Below, one piece after another: positions 17,470-26,159 of a DNA stretch of 64,000 bases. Numbering within the stretch: the first letter of the stretch is position 1; each line of letters starts with the position of its first letter. The notes beneath the pieces are model-generated. The model saw only the letters and a program-made list of their open reading frames with translations, ran no database searches and was not told the DNA's origin. The position numbers were made by a program, and so were the translations under genes. Source of the stretch: an uncultured Eubacterium sp. (lineage in GTDB: Bacteria > Bacillota > Clostridia > Lachnospirales > Lachnospiraceae); contig CAJUBZ010000002.1 of the NCBI GenBank assembly GCA_910584795.1, positions 1 through 64,000 of the forward strand, given 5' to 3'.

Positions 17470-19944
17470 ATGAATAAAAAAATGACAAACAATCAAAAAG
17501 AAGCGTTTAAGACAGAATTCAAAAAACGTGTAAACGATCAGGCAAAAATGCTTTATCGCAAGACTCTTGATGAAGTCAGCGACCGACACAAGTTTGTATG
17601 TGTTGCCTATGCGGTAAAGGATATTGTAATTGATCAGTGGATTGCCACTCAGAAAGCATACGACAAGGCTGATAGCAGAACAGTTTATTATCTGTCCATG
17701 GAATTTTTAATGGGCAGGGCATTAGGAAATATGATTATTAACTTATCCAGCAGGGATGAGATTAAGGAAGCGATTGAAGAGTTAGGGCTTGACCTGAATG
17801 TAATAGAGGATCAGGAGCCGGATGCTGCGCTTGGTAATGGAGGTCTAGGTCGTTTAGCCGCTTGTTTCCTTGACAGTCTTGCAACATTAAATTATCCGGC
17901 ATATGGATGCGGTATCAGATATAAATATGGTATGTTCCAGCAGAAGATTGAAAATGGATTCCAGAAAGAGATACCGGAAGATTGGTTAAGACATATTAAT
18001 CCGTTAGAAATTAAGCGTGAAGAATATGCCTGCGAAGTAAGATTTGGTGGAACAGTAAGAATTGACCATAGAGATGGACGCAATTATTTCGAGCAGGAAG
18101 GCTATCAGGCTGTTATGGCAATTCCATATGATATGCCGATTGTTGGTTATGGAAATAATGTTGTAAATACACTTAGAATCTGGGATGCAGAGCCAGTAGT
18201 ACATTTCAACCTTGATGAGTTTGACAAGGGTTCATATATGGCTGCTGTAGAACAGGAGAATCTTGCAAAGACCATTACAGAGGTTCTTTATCCAAATGAT
18301 AATCATTATGCAGGAAAAGAACTCCGATTAAAACAGCAGTATTTCTTTGTATCAGCATCACTTCAGACAGCAATTAAAAAATATTTAAAGAACCATGATG
18401 ATATTAAAAAATTACATGAGAAAGTAGTATTCCAGATGAATGACACTCATCCTACACTTACTGTAGCAGAACTTATGAGATTGTTAATGGACGTATATTT
18501 CTTAGAGTGGGATGAAGCGTGGGAAGTAACAACAAAATGTGTCGCATATACAAATCACACCATTATGGCAGAAGCTCTTGAAAAATGGCCAATTGAGTTA
18601 TTTTCAAGATTACTTCCAAGATGTTATCAGATTATTGAGGAGATTAACAGAAGATTCTGTATCGAGATTGAGCAGAAATATCCGGGCAACCATGATAAGG
18701 TAGCCAAGATGGCAATTATTTATGACGGTCAGGTAAAGATGGCACATCTTGCAATATGTGCAGGTTATTCTGTCAACGGTGTTGCAAGACTTCATACAGA
18801 GATTCTTAAAAAACAGGAATTGAGAGATTTCTATGAGATGATGCCGGAGAAGTTTAACAATAAGACAAACGGTATTACACAGCGTAGATTTTTGTTGCAT
18901 GGAAATCCACTTCTTGCAGACTGGGTTACAAATAAAGTGGGCGATGAATGGATTACAGATCTATCAAAAATAAAAGGTATCGAAGTGTTCGCAGATGACA
19001 AGAAGGCTCAGGCTGAGTTTATGAACATTAAGTATCAGAATAAGGTACGTCTTGCAAAGTATATCAAGGAGCACAATGATATTGATGTGGATCCTCGTTC
19101 TATCTTTGATGTACAGGTTAAGAGACTTCATGAATACAAACGTCAGTTATTAAACATCTTACATGTAATGTATTTATATAATCAGATGAAAGAGCATCCG
19201 GAAATGGAAATTACCCCAAGAACATTTATTTTTGGTGCAAAGGCGGCAGCAGGTTACAAGATTGCAAAACTCACAATTAAGTTAATCAACGCTGTAGCTG
19301 ACGTAGTCAATAATGATGCGTCTATCAACGGAAAGTTAAAGGTAGTATTTATTGAAAATTATCGTGTATCAAATGCAGAAATTATTTTTGCAGCATCTGA
19401 TGTTTCAGAGCAGATTTCTACAGCTTCTAAAGAGGCTTCAGGTACAGGAAACATGAAGTTCATGTTAAATGGTGCTTTGACACTTGGTACAATGGATGGT
19501 GCGAATGTGGAAATTGTGGAAGAGGTAGGCGAGGAAAATGCATTTATCTTTGGCCTTTCTTCTGACGAGGTAATTAACTATGAACAAAATGGTGGATATA
19601 ATCCAATGGAAATCTTTAATTCTGACATGGATATCAGAAAGGTTTTAATGCAGTTAATTAATGGTTTCTATTCACCGGAAAATCCGGAATTGTTCAGGCC
19701 GATTTATAATTCTCTTCTTACAAAGGAAGAAACCGGCTGTGCAGACAGATACTTTATCTTAAAAGACTTCCAGTCTTATGCAGAAGCTCAGAGACGTGTA
19801 GAGGAAGCATATAAGGATGAAGCAGGCTGGGCAAAATCTGCGATTCTGAATGTGGCAAATGTTGGTAAGTTTACTTCAGATAGAACAATTGAGGAGTATG
19901 TTGAGGATATCTGGCATTTGGAAAAAGTTAGAGTAGAGCTGTAA
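17470..19944 (+). CDS. glgP: Glycogen/alpha-glucan phosphorylase
   Basis: 824 aa, GT35 family, pyridoxal-phosphate enzyme that releases glucose-1-phosphate from glycogen or maltodextrin. Seen in the sequence: ALGNGGLGRLAACF-x-DS near residues 121-135, the KNRXxxR-like KVGDEW and HEYKRQLLN region, and the PLP-lysine motif EASGTGNMKFMLNGALTLGT with Lys near residue 663. The length fits the family exactly. AGGAGAGG precedes ATG 17470. It stands alone as a transcript. Downstream lies a 1.1-kb non-coding island rather than other glycogen genes. Confidence 0.97.
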   Translation: MNKKMTNNQKEAFKTEFKKRVNDQAKMLYRKTLDEVSDRHKFVCVAYAVKDIVIDQWIATQKAYDKADSRTVYYLSMEFLMGRALGNMIINLSSRDEIKEAIEELGLDLNVIEDQEPDAALGNGGLGRLAACFLDSLATLNYPAYGCGIRYKYGMFQQKIENGFQKEIPEDWLRHINPLEIKREEYACEVRFGGTVRIDHRDGRNYFEQEGYQAVMAIPYDMPIVGYGNNVVNTLRIWDAEPVVHFNLDEFDKGSYMAAVEQENLAKTITEVLYPNDNHYAGKELRLKQQYFFVSASLQTAIKKYLKNHDDIKKLHEKVVFQMNDTHPTLTVAELMRLLMDVYFLEWDEAWEVTTKCVAYTNHTIMAEALEKWPIELFSRLLPRCYQIIEEINRRFCIEIEQKYPGNHDKVAKMAIIYDGQVKMAHLAICAGYSVNGVARLHTEILKKQELRDFYEMMPEKFNNKTNGITQRRFLLHGNPLLADWVTNKVGDEWITDLSKIKGIEVFADDKKAQAEFMNIKYQNKVRLAKYIKEHNDIDVDPRSIFDVQVKRLHEYKRQLLNILHVMYLYNQMKEHPEMEITPRTFIFGAKAAAGYKIAKLTIKLINAVADVVNNDASINGKLKVVFIENYRVSNAEIIFAASDVSEQISTASKEASGTGNMKFMLNGALTLGTMDGANVEIVEEVGEENAFIFGLSSDEVINYEQNGGYNPMEIFNSDMDIRKVLMQLINGFYSPENPELFRPIYNSLLTKEETGCADRYFILKDFQSYAEAQRRVEEAYKDEAGWAKSAILNVANVGKFTSDRTIEEYVEDIWHLEKVRVEL

Positions 19945-19947
19945 ATT

Positions 19948-20249
19948 TCGGTTTGTCGGGATGAGACTTTCCTGCCGGAAGAGTATACAGAGGAAATACT
20001 TTCACTTCATTACTTGAACATTTATTAAAAAGAAAACATAGAATTAATATCTCAAGTACCGACTTCATCTTCGAAAAAATCTTGATGATTTTTTCTCAGG
20101 TAAGTCTTAAGATTTGATTTTGAAAATCAAATCTTAACTTGATATTAATTCTATGTTTTCTTTTATAAATCTAATCAAGTAATTCAAGTTCCAGTATTTC
20201 CTCTGTATACTCTTCCGGCAGTGAAATGTCGTTTCCTCTACAAAACGGT
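19948..20249 (+). repeat. 302-bp structured intergenic element, family A copy 1
   Basis: Outer ends read CGGTTTGTCGGG...CCTGCCGGAA on the left and the imperfect inverse, TTCCGGCAG...CTACAAAACGG, on the right. Inside are long pairing arms (GAGTATACAGAGGAAATACT with AGTATTTCCTCTGTATACTC, then AAAGAAAACATAGAATTAATATC with its complement). The core holds hairpin 1 (GAAAAAATC/GATTTTTTC within GACTT/AAGTC) and hairpin 2 (AAGATTTGATTTT with its complement). The whole folds as a three-way junction. A second copy in inverse orientation lies at 20704. No ORF. Confidence 0.85.
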
Positions 20250-20370
20250 ATTTATAAATTGCACTTGTTTATCATATCAGTGAATTTTTATCTTCTTTGT
20301 ATGGCTTTATTGTGTTTTCATAACCAACTTCATTATCTTTTTCCACTGCGTGGTTAATCCTAATATATCA

Positions 20371-20666
20371 ATTACACGTAGATTTATCTAAAAATACATA
20401 AATTACATGTAATTTTGCAGGATTTTCAAAAAATGCAAAAGAAGATTACACGTGAATTTGGAGAAAAATGAATATTTATGTGTAAAATTTTTAGGATTTC
20501 AATAGAGTACTCATTAATATTACACGTAGATTTATTGAAAAAAGGATTTTATACGTGTAATATCCTTGGGATTTCCCCAAAAGCAGATAAATGTTACACA
20601 TAAAAATATGAAAAAATTGAATTAGTATGTGTAATTGTTTTTTTGCCGTAGAAGTATATTTTCGCA
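20371..20666. repeat. Four tandem units with exact 74-bp period
   Basis: Units start at 20371, 20445, 20519 and 20593. Each begins with (A/G)TTACAC(G/A)T(A/G) and carries an inverse TA(C/T)(G/A)TGTAA at unit positions 33-43. The first three have GGATTT at about 50-57. The rest of each unit is diverged, but no gaps are needed to align them. Seventy-four bp is close to seven helical turns. The array lies exactly between the two inverted 302-bp elements. I see no gene here. Confidence 0.82.
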
Positions 20667-20703
20667 TATCAAAGTTACCAATACATTTTCCCGTTTGAAC
20701 ATT

Positions 20704-21005
20704 CCAGTTTTGTAGGGGCAGAGACATTTGACTGCTGAAACAATGCAGACAGTGAGTATAGGAACTTGAGAGTCTTGAATACATTTATAATATAAAAATA
20801 ATACTGAATATTAAGCGGACATTTGATTCACAAAATCAAATGTCCAGACTTACCTGAGAAAAAATCATCAGGATTTTTTCGAAGATGAAGTCGGTGCTTA
20901 AAATATTCAGTATTATTTTTATTTTCTATCAATGTTCAAGACTCGAGGTGAAGATATTCGCTGTCTGCATTGTTCCGGCAGGAGCGTCACTCCCCTAAAA
21001 ACCGG
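20704..21005 (-). repeat. 302-bp structured intergenic element, family A copy 2 (inverted)
   Basis: Read on the minus strand it starts CCGGTTTTTAGGGG...CTCCTGCCGGAA and has the same core as copy 1 (ACCGACTTCATCTTCG, then the GAAAAAATC hairpin, then CAGGTAAGTCT). The arms differ in sequence from copy 1 (for example CAATGCAGACAG pairing with CTGTCTGCATTG) yet still pair. Hairpin 2 is GGACATTTGATT with its complement instead of AAGATTTGATTTT. The length is identical to copy 1. Confidence 0.85.
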
Positions 21006-21075
21006 ATTTGTAAATACTGAATGTTTTATCCTGTCCATTCATATATTATAGATAAGAAAGTACGAAAGATTTACT

Positions 21076-22101
21076 ATGTTGAAAAGAGTTGGGATTGTTA
21101 TTGCTGTGGGCATTGTTTTTTCAGCGTTAATTACATTCATGACAAATGGAATCAATGGTGAAAAAGAAAATTACTATAAGACTGGAAAGCAAGTAGTAAT
21201 AGAAAATGATAAATATAAAGTAACGATGGATGTGGAGCAGTTTGTTCCATGTGTGTTAATGGCACAATTGGATGTGGATAGTCCAATGGAATTATTAAAA
21301 GCACAGGCAGTTGTTATTCGAACATATATTTTGTATTGTATGGGGAATAATGATAAGATCAGTTCTAAAGAATTGGGATTGCCATACTATAGTTATTCAA
21401 AAATGCAGGAAATGTGGTTTGAAGAGTTTCGAAGAGAAAATGCTGCCACAGGCTGGGGAATGTTTTATAATTTTACGGGTTTGGGAAAGACCAAAGTCTA
21501 TGATGAAAAAATGCAGTGTATTCATAAAGTAATGGAAAAGACGAAGGGAAAGGTATTAAAATATAATGGTAAAATTATTTTACCGTTATTTCATCAGATT
21601 AGTAATGGTGAGACCAGAGATGGTGAAAAATTAATAGGAAGTGAGTATAAATATTTAAAAAGTATAAAGTGTAAAAATGATACACAGGCAGACGAGTTTA
21701 TAGGAATAAAATTTTTTACATTAGAAGAATTCATAAAAAATCTTAGTAAAAATGGAATCGTAATATATAAAGATAAAAAAGAAAAGTTTGAACACAATAA
21801 AAGTGATGTTCATCAGTTAATCAGCATGATGGACTTTTCACGTGTGGATGAAAATGGATATCAGCTATGGATAAAAATTGGAGATACGAAAATAAATGGG
21901 GACATTTTTCAAAAGGCATTGGGTCTTCGTTCGACTTCGATAAAAATAGAAGAGTATGAGCAGGGTGTTCGAATTACCTCAAGAGGATATGGTCATGGAT
22001 TTGGTATGAGTATATCTTTTGCAGATGTGCTGGCGAGAGAAGGAGCTGGTTGGAAAGATATTTTGCGAAAGTTTTATGACTGTGTCATTGTAGATTATTA
22101 A
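21076..22101 (+). CDS. spoIID: SpoIID/LytB-domain sporulation protein
   Basis: 341 aa. One N-terminal membrane segment (residues 4-23) is followed by a SpoIID domain with MDVEQFVPCVLMAQLDVD, LLKAQAVVIRTY and the C-terminal RITSRGYGHGFGMS...REGAGWKDILRKFY. In endospore formers SpoIID is a lytic transglycosylase acting on septal peptidoglycan during engulfment, in the mother cell, with SpoIIM and SpoIIP. The next gene is a SpoIIQ-like protein, the order seen in many Clostridia. This supports the host being a spore-former. No convincing sigma-E promoter could be assigned by eye. Confidence 0.9.
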   Translation: MLKRVGIVIAVGIVFSALITFMTNGINGEKENYYKTGKQVVIENDKYKVTMDVEQFVPCVLMAQLDVDSPMELLKAQAVVIRTYILYCMGNNDKISSKELGLPYYSYSKMQEMWFEEFRRENAATGWGMFYNFTGLGKTKVYDEKMQCIHKVMEKTKGKVLKYNGKIILPLFHQISNGETRDGEKLIGSEYKYLKSIKCKNDTQADEFIGIKFFTLEEFIKNLSKNGIVIYKDKKEKFEHNKSDVHQLISMMDFSRVDENGYQLWIKIGDTKINGDIFQKALGLRSTSIKIEEYEQGVRITSRGYGHGFGMSISFADVLAREGAGWKDILRKFYDCVIVDY

Positions 22102-22154
22102 AAAAGTGTATAAATCTGTAAAACATGGGTCATACTATCATTGAGGTGATGAGT

Positions 22155-22937
22155 ATGGATAAAAAATTTATAGCAGCAGTGATTGTTTGCGTGGTGGCAT
22201 TAACTGCCGTAGCAACCGGGACATATTTCATAGGACAGAAAGGCAATGATGTTAATTTAAAAGATGCGCAAAATACTGCAACAACTGCAAATGAAAACAA
22301 TATTGAAGTAGCACAAAAGGTAATGGAAGAAACAACAACAGAAGGGGACAGAGTAGCAGATGATAAAGATTACAAAGGCAGTACACCAGGAGAAACAGAA
22401 GTAGTTGGTGCAAACAATAATGTGGTAGAAGCCAATACAGAGTCTAATGCGAAGGAAGATGAATATATGTATGGTTTGTCTTCTGAAGCTGCAGCACAAA
22501 TTAAAGCATTGGAATTTAATAAAAATAGTGAGCTTTTATGGCCGGTACAGGGAAACATTATTATGCCATATGACATGGAAAGTACTGTATATTATTCTAC
22601 TTTAGATGAATATAGGTGCAATCCGGGACTCGTAATTCAAAGTGCACAGGGTACAGCCATTAAGGCTGCAGCAGATGGTGTTATTACCACACTGAGCGAA
22701 GATGATGAGTTAGGCGTATGCATTAATCAGGCTATTGGTAATGGTTATATAGCAACATACGGACAGGCAATAAATCCGGAGGTTGCTGCAGGAGATTTTG
22801 TTGAAGCTGGACAGACAATAGCATATGTAAATAAACCAACGAGATATTATTCAAAAGAAGGCGATAATATTTATTTTGCAATTGCAAAAGATGGAGAGCC
22901 TATTGATCCATTATCATTTATTGATTATGAGGATTAG
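22155..22937 (+). CDS. SpoIIQ-like LytM-fold protein lacking catalytic residues
   Basis: 260 aa from ATG 22155. The GAGGTG site fits this start better than ATG 22149 or GTG/ATG further up. A single N-terminal membrane segment (residues 4-24) is followed by an acidic Asn/Glu/Thr-rich region and a C-terminal M23 (LytM) domain, residues of about 125-258. Where active M23 enzymes have HxGxD this protein reads NPGLVIQS, and where they have HxH it reads IYFAIAKDG. The zinc ligands are therefore missing, as in SpoIIQ, the forespore half of the SpoIIQ-SpoIIIAH channel. It lies 53 bp after spoIID and ends at a terminator. The role is assigned from the family and the neighbourhood. Confidence 0.8.
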   Translation: MDKKFIAAVIVCVVALTAVATGTYFIGQKGNDVNLKDAQNTATTANENNIEVAQKVMEETTTEGDRVADDKDYKGSTPGETEVVGANNNVVEANTESNAKEDEYMYGLSSEAAAQIKALEFNKNSELLWPVQGNIIMPYDMESTVYYSTLDEYRCNPGLVIQSAQGTAIKAAADGVITTLSEDDELGVCINQAIGNGYIATYGQAINPEVAAGDFVEAGQTIAYVNKPTRYYSKEGDNIYFAIAKDGEPIDPLSFIDYED

Positions 22938-22951
22938 TTGATATATTTGTT

Positions 22952-23002
22952 AGAACCTGATAACTTTTAAAGTTTAAACTTTAAGTTGTCAGGTTCTTTG
23001 TT
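22952..23002 (+). terminator. Terminator after the spoIID-spoIIQ-like pair
   Basis: AGAACCTGATAACTT pairs with AAGTTGTCAGGTTCT (one G-T pair) around an AT-rich loop, followed by TTTGTTT. Confidence 0.8.
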
Positions 23003-23035
23003 TATTTAAGAAAAAAATTGCCAAAGTACGTAAAA

Positions 23036-23059
23036 CAAACTAAAATAGATATTAGTTTG
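23036..23059. promoter_or_regulatory. Palindromic operator candidate upstream of glpK
   Basis: CAAACTAA (23036-23043) and TTAGTTTG (23052-23059) form a perfect 8-bp inverted repeat with an 8-bp spacer, directly before the glpK ribosome binding site. A GTAC pair flanks it on each side. Confidence 0.45.
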
Positions 23060-23078
23060 AATGTACGGAGGATAAGAA

Positions 23079-24566
23079 ATGGGAAAATATATTATGGCAC
23101 TGGATCAGGGAACTACCAGTTCCAGAACAATTTTATTTGACAAAGGTGGTAACATAATATGTCAGGCGAATCAGGAGTTTGAACAGATATTTCCGAAGCC
23201 GGGCTGGGTGGAACATGATCCGGAGGAAATCTGGAGAACACAGGTTTTGACGATGAAAGCTGTTTTAGAGGAAGCTGGAATTAAGTGTGGGGATATAGAA
23301 GCTATTGGAATTACAAATCAGAGAGAGACTACTGTTGTATGGGATAAAAATACCGGTAAAGCGGTTTGTAATGCGATTGTCTGGCAGTGCAGAAGAACAG
23401 CAGATATTGTTGATGGTTTGCTTGTAGATGGATTGGGGCAGATGATACAGCACAAAACCGGATTGGTTCCTGATGCTTATTTCTCAGGAACAAAAATTCA
23501 ATGGATATTGGACAATGTAGAGGGTGCAAGAGAAAAGGCAGAGAACGGGCAGCTATTGTTTGGAACCATTGATTCATGGTTGATGTGGAAACTCAGTGGA
23601 GGCATAATTCATGCAACAGACTATACGAATGCAAGCAGAACGATGATTTATAATATTCATGAATTAAAGTGGGATGAAGAGTTGTTGAAATTATTGGATA
23701 TACCAGCTTCAATGTTACCAAAAGTTTCATCATCAAGTGGTGTTTTTGGTTATACGAATACAGAAATTTTGGGAACTGAAATTCCAATCAGTGGTGTTGC
23801 AGGTGATCAACAGGCGGCATTGTTCGGACAATGCTGTTTTGATAAGGGTGATGTGAAAAATACATATGGAACAGGATGCTTTTTGTTAATAAATACAGGA
23901 AATCAGGCTGTAATATCAAATAATGGTTTAATTACAACAATTGCCGCATCTACTGATAACGTGGAATATGCCTTAGAAGGAAGCGTTTTTGTTGCCGGTG
24001 CTGCTATTCAATGGCTTCGTGACCAAATGGGATTGGTGGAGAATGCATCAGAAAGTGAAAAGATTGCAGGAAAGGTTAAAGATAGTAATGGAGTTTATGT
24101 TGTACCGGCTTTTACAGGTATGGGAGCACCGTATTGGAAACAGAATGCCAGAGGTATGGTAGTAGGGATTACAAGAGGGACAAGCAGAGAACATTTTGTT
24201 AGGGCAACGTTGGAGTCTTTGGCATATCAGACCTATGATGTAGTGAAAGCAATGGAACAGGATTTGGGTGAAGAGATTCATACAATTAAGGTGGATGGTG
24301 GTGCATGTGCAAACAATCTTCTCATGCAGTTTCAATCAGATATTTCAGGTAAGAAGGTTGTGCGTCCAAAGGTTATTGAAACGACAGGACTTGGAGCAGC
24401 ATATTTAGCGGGACTTGCAACAGGATATTGGAGAGATAAAGAAGATATTAGAAATAATATGCATATAGATAGAAGATTTATTGCACAAATGAGTGATAGG
24501 GAAGTGAGAGAAAAACTGAAAGGTTGGGATAGAGCTGTTAAATGTGCCATTCTTTACAGTGAGTAA
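23079..24566 (+). CDS. glpK: Glycerol kinase
   Basis: 495 aa, FGGY family. It phosphorylates glycerol to glycerol-3-phosphate using ATP in the cytoplasm. The N-terminal phosphate motif is ALDQGTTSSRTILFD. GITNQRETTVVWDK, the DQQAALFGQ segment, YGTGCFLLINTG and the C-terminal signature DGGACANNLLMQFQSDI are all present. The length is standard and all main motifs are intact. ATG 23079 follows ACGGAGG. No glpF or glpD is next to it; it appears to be transcribed alone, possibly under the palindrome at 23036. Confidence 0.98.
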   Translation: MGKYIMALDQGTTSSRTILFDKGGNIICQANQEFEQIFPKPGWVEHDPEEIWRTQVLTMKAVLEEAGIKCGDIEAIGITNQRETTVVWDKNTGKAVCNAIVWQCRRTADIVDGLLVDGLGQMIQHKTGLVPDAYFSGTKIQWILDNVEGAREKAENGQLLFGTIDSWLMWKLSGGIIHATDYTNASRTMIYNIHELKWDEELLKLLDIPASMLPKVSSSSGVFGYTNTEILGTEIPISGVAGDQQAALFGQCCFDKGDVKNTYGTGCFLLINTGNQAVISNNGLITTIAASTDNVEYALEGSVFVAGAAIQWLRDQMGLVENASESEKIAGKVKDSNGVYVVPAFTGMGAPYWKQNARGMVVGITRGTSREHFVRATLESLAYQTYDVVKAMEQDLGEEIHTIKVDGGACANNLLMQFQSDISGKKVVRPKVIETTGLGAAYLAGLATGYWRDKEDIRNNMHIDRRFIAQMSDREVREKLKGWDRAVKCAILYSE

Positions 24567-24699
24567 TGTGTCGCTATTTGTTTTTACATTGTATACTGTG
24601 AGTATAAATAAACTGGTATTGCAAGATTACTTTAAAGTGATTATATTAATAATACCAAATGCTGATATAATCATAACAGTTTGATGTGGAGGTATTATT

Positions 24700-25230
24700 A
24701 TGAAGACGAATCAGGTGACAAAAATTGTATTGACTGCACTTTTTGCTGCAATGGCTTTTGTTGCGACATATATTATCAGAGTTCCAACAGTAGGAACAAA
24801 TGGATATGTGAACATCGGAGATACGATAGTTTTACTAAGTGCATGGATGATTGGTGGCGTATATGGTGGTCTGGCAGCAGGAATCGGCTCTGCATTATCA
24901 GATTTTAGTGCAGGATATGGAATGTATGTACCCGGAACTTTTGTAATTAAATTTCTGATGGCGGTTGCAGCATACATTGTTTTTAATTCACTTAGGAAAG
25001 CAACTGTTCATAAGATAATTGGCTATGCTATTAGTGGTGTTTTGGCAGAAGTGATTATGGTGTTTGGATACTTTTTATATGAGAGTACATTATTAGGTTA
25101 TGGACTTGGTGCAGTTCTCTCTGTTGTGAGCAATTTGATTCAGGCGGGAACATGTCTGGTATTAGGATATATTTTAATTGGCATATTAGAAGGGGCAAAA
25201 GTGACAGTACTCATAAGAAAGTATGTTTAA
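24700..25230 (+). CDS. ECF transporter S component
   Basis: 176 aa with about five or six membrane segments. It opens with the KIVLTALFAAMAFVAT stretch typical of S components (an AxxxA-type motif in the first helix, used to dock on the EcfT scaffold), followed by NIGDTIVLLSAWMIGGVYGGLAAGIGSALSD. S components bind a vitamin or cofactor and share the AAT energising module, which is not encoded here. The substrate cannot be read from the sequence. ATG 24700 is preceded by GGAGGT. The 133 bp upstream holds only weak hairpins and I see no TPP, FMN or cobalamin riboswitch. Confidence 0.88.
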   Translation: MKTNQVTKIVLTALFAAMAFVATYIIRVPTVGTNGYVNIGDTIVLLSAWMIGGVYGGLAAGIGSALSDFSAGYGMYVPGTFVIKFLMAVAAYIVFNSLRKATVHKIIGYAISGVLAEVIMVFGYFLYESTLLGYGLGAVLSVVSNLIQAGTCLVLGYILIGILEGAKVTVLIRKYV

Positions 25231-25288
25231 GGACAAACTATTAGTATTGGGATGAATCAGCAAAAAAATAAAGATAGAGGTGTATATT

Positions 25289-25834
25289 ATGTATTCAGAT
25301 CTGACGAAACAGGCAGAGAATGTAACAAGGGAAATTATAGAAAAAGCAGGACTTAACCGGGGGCAGATTTTAGTTGTAGGTTGTTCTTCCAGTGAAGTTT
25401 GTGGTGATAAAATTGGAAGCAATTCAAATCTTGAAGCAGCGCAGGCAGTATTTCAAGGAATATATGAAGTGTTGCATGGGAAAGGAATATATCTGGCAGC
25501 ACAATGTTGTGAACATTTAAACCGTGCGATTATTGTGGAAAGAGAAGCGGTACCATTTTCTGATATTGTAAATGTAGTGCCACAGCCAAAGGCAGGGGGT
25601 TCTTTTGCAACAACAGCGTATAAGACATTTAGTAATCCGGTTTCTATTGAAGAGATAAAGGCCGATGCAGGGATTGATATTGGCGGAACATTGATTGGGA
25701 TGCATATGAAAAAGGTCGCTGTACCTGTGAAGTTAGAAAACAATAAAATAGGTGAGACAAATGTACTAGCGGCGAGAGTCAGACCAAAGTTTATTGGCGG
25801 AGAAAGAGCTGCCTATAGTGAAAAATTATTGTAA
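25289..25834 (+). CDS. YwlG/UPF0340 (TIGR01440-type) protein
   Basis: 181 aa from ATG 25289, chosen over GTG 25280 because GAGGTG is then correctly spaced. The protein shows the family pattern VVGCSSSEVCGDKIG, the AAQCCEHLNRAIIVERE segment and VPQPKAGGSFATTAYK. It looks like a soluble alpha/beta fold. The family is conserved in Firmicutes and is often near glyA or upp; no biochemical role is established as far as I know. It follows the ECF gene by 58 bp and may be co-transcribed. Confidence 0.88.
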   Translation: MYSDLTKQAENVTREIIEKAGLNRGQILVVGCSSSEVCGDKIGSNSNLEAAQAVFQGIYEVLHGKGIYLAAQCCEHLNRAIIVEREAVPFSDIVNVVPQPKAGGSFATTAYKTFSNPVSIEEIKADAGIDIGGTLIGMHMKKVAVPVKLENNKIGETNVLAARVRPKFIGGERAAYSEKLL

Positions 25835-25848
25835 TAAAAAGTGTATTG

Positions 25849-25898
25849 AACCACTTCAGAAAAAGTTGAATTGAGACTTTTTCCGGAGTGGTTTCTTT
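25849..25898. terminator. Bidirectional terminator between the YwlG-family gene and tRNA-Pro
   Basis: AACCACTTC...GAAAAAGT pairs with ACTTTTTC...GAGTGGTT, with T-rich flanks on the right and A-rich flanks on the left. Confidence 0.75.
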
Positions 25899-25948
25899 TC
25901 GTTATCCGAGAGTTGTATATGAAAGTCATGAATTTAGACAACAAAAAA

Positions 25949-26022
25949 TCGGTGCGACAGGATTCGAACCTGCGACCTCTGCGTCCCGAACGCAGCGCTC
26001 TACCAAACTGAGCCACGCACCG
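25949..26022 (-). tRNA. tRNA-Pro (anticodon CGG)
   Basis: Read on the minus strand: acceptor stem CGGTGCG/CGCACCG, D-arm GGCTCAGTTTGGTAGAGC, anticodon stem CTGCG/CGCAG with loop TTCGGGA (anticodon CGG, reading CCG), and T-arm with GGTTCGAATCC. The CCA end is not encoded. A run of Ts follows on the minus strand and should terminate the transcript. Confidence 0.96.
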
Positions 26023-26109
26023 TATAACCATATGTACTATACCACTTTTTGTGCAAAAAGTCATCATTTAAATATAAAGAATAAAGTGTCATAAATAATT
26101 TATACCCTA

Positions 26110-26137
26110 TTGACACAATTTCATAATATGCTAAACT
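26110..26137 (+). promoter_or_regulatory. Promoter of the HipA-like operon
   Basis: TTGACA (26110-26115), a 16-bp spacer and TAAACT (26132-26137), 23 bp before the first codon of the HipA-like gene. Confidence 0.65.
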
Positions 26138-26159
26138 GAAAATAAGTTGGAGGTATGAT

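Noticed and set aside
20371..20666. CRISPR array
   Set aside because: Period is constant, but the units are not conserved over a 25-40 bp repeat; only short inverted ends are shared, and no cas genes are present.
20491..20784. 97-codon minus-strand ORF
   Set aside because: It spans the 74-bp tandem units and part of a structured element, lacks a ribosome binding site, and shows no recognisable domain.
24567..24699. Riboswitch upstream of the ECF substrate component
   Set aside because: Only weak AT-rich hairpins are visible; no TPP, FMN, cobalamin or queuosine core motif is present.
25813..26094. Short ORFs on both strands around tRNA-Pro
   Set aside because: Both read through the tRNA gene and the terminator; neither has a ribosome binding site.
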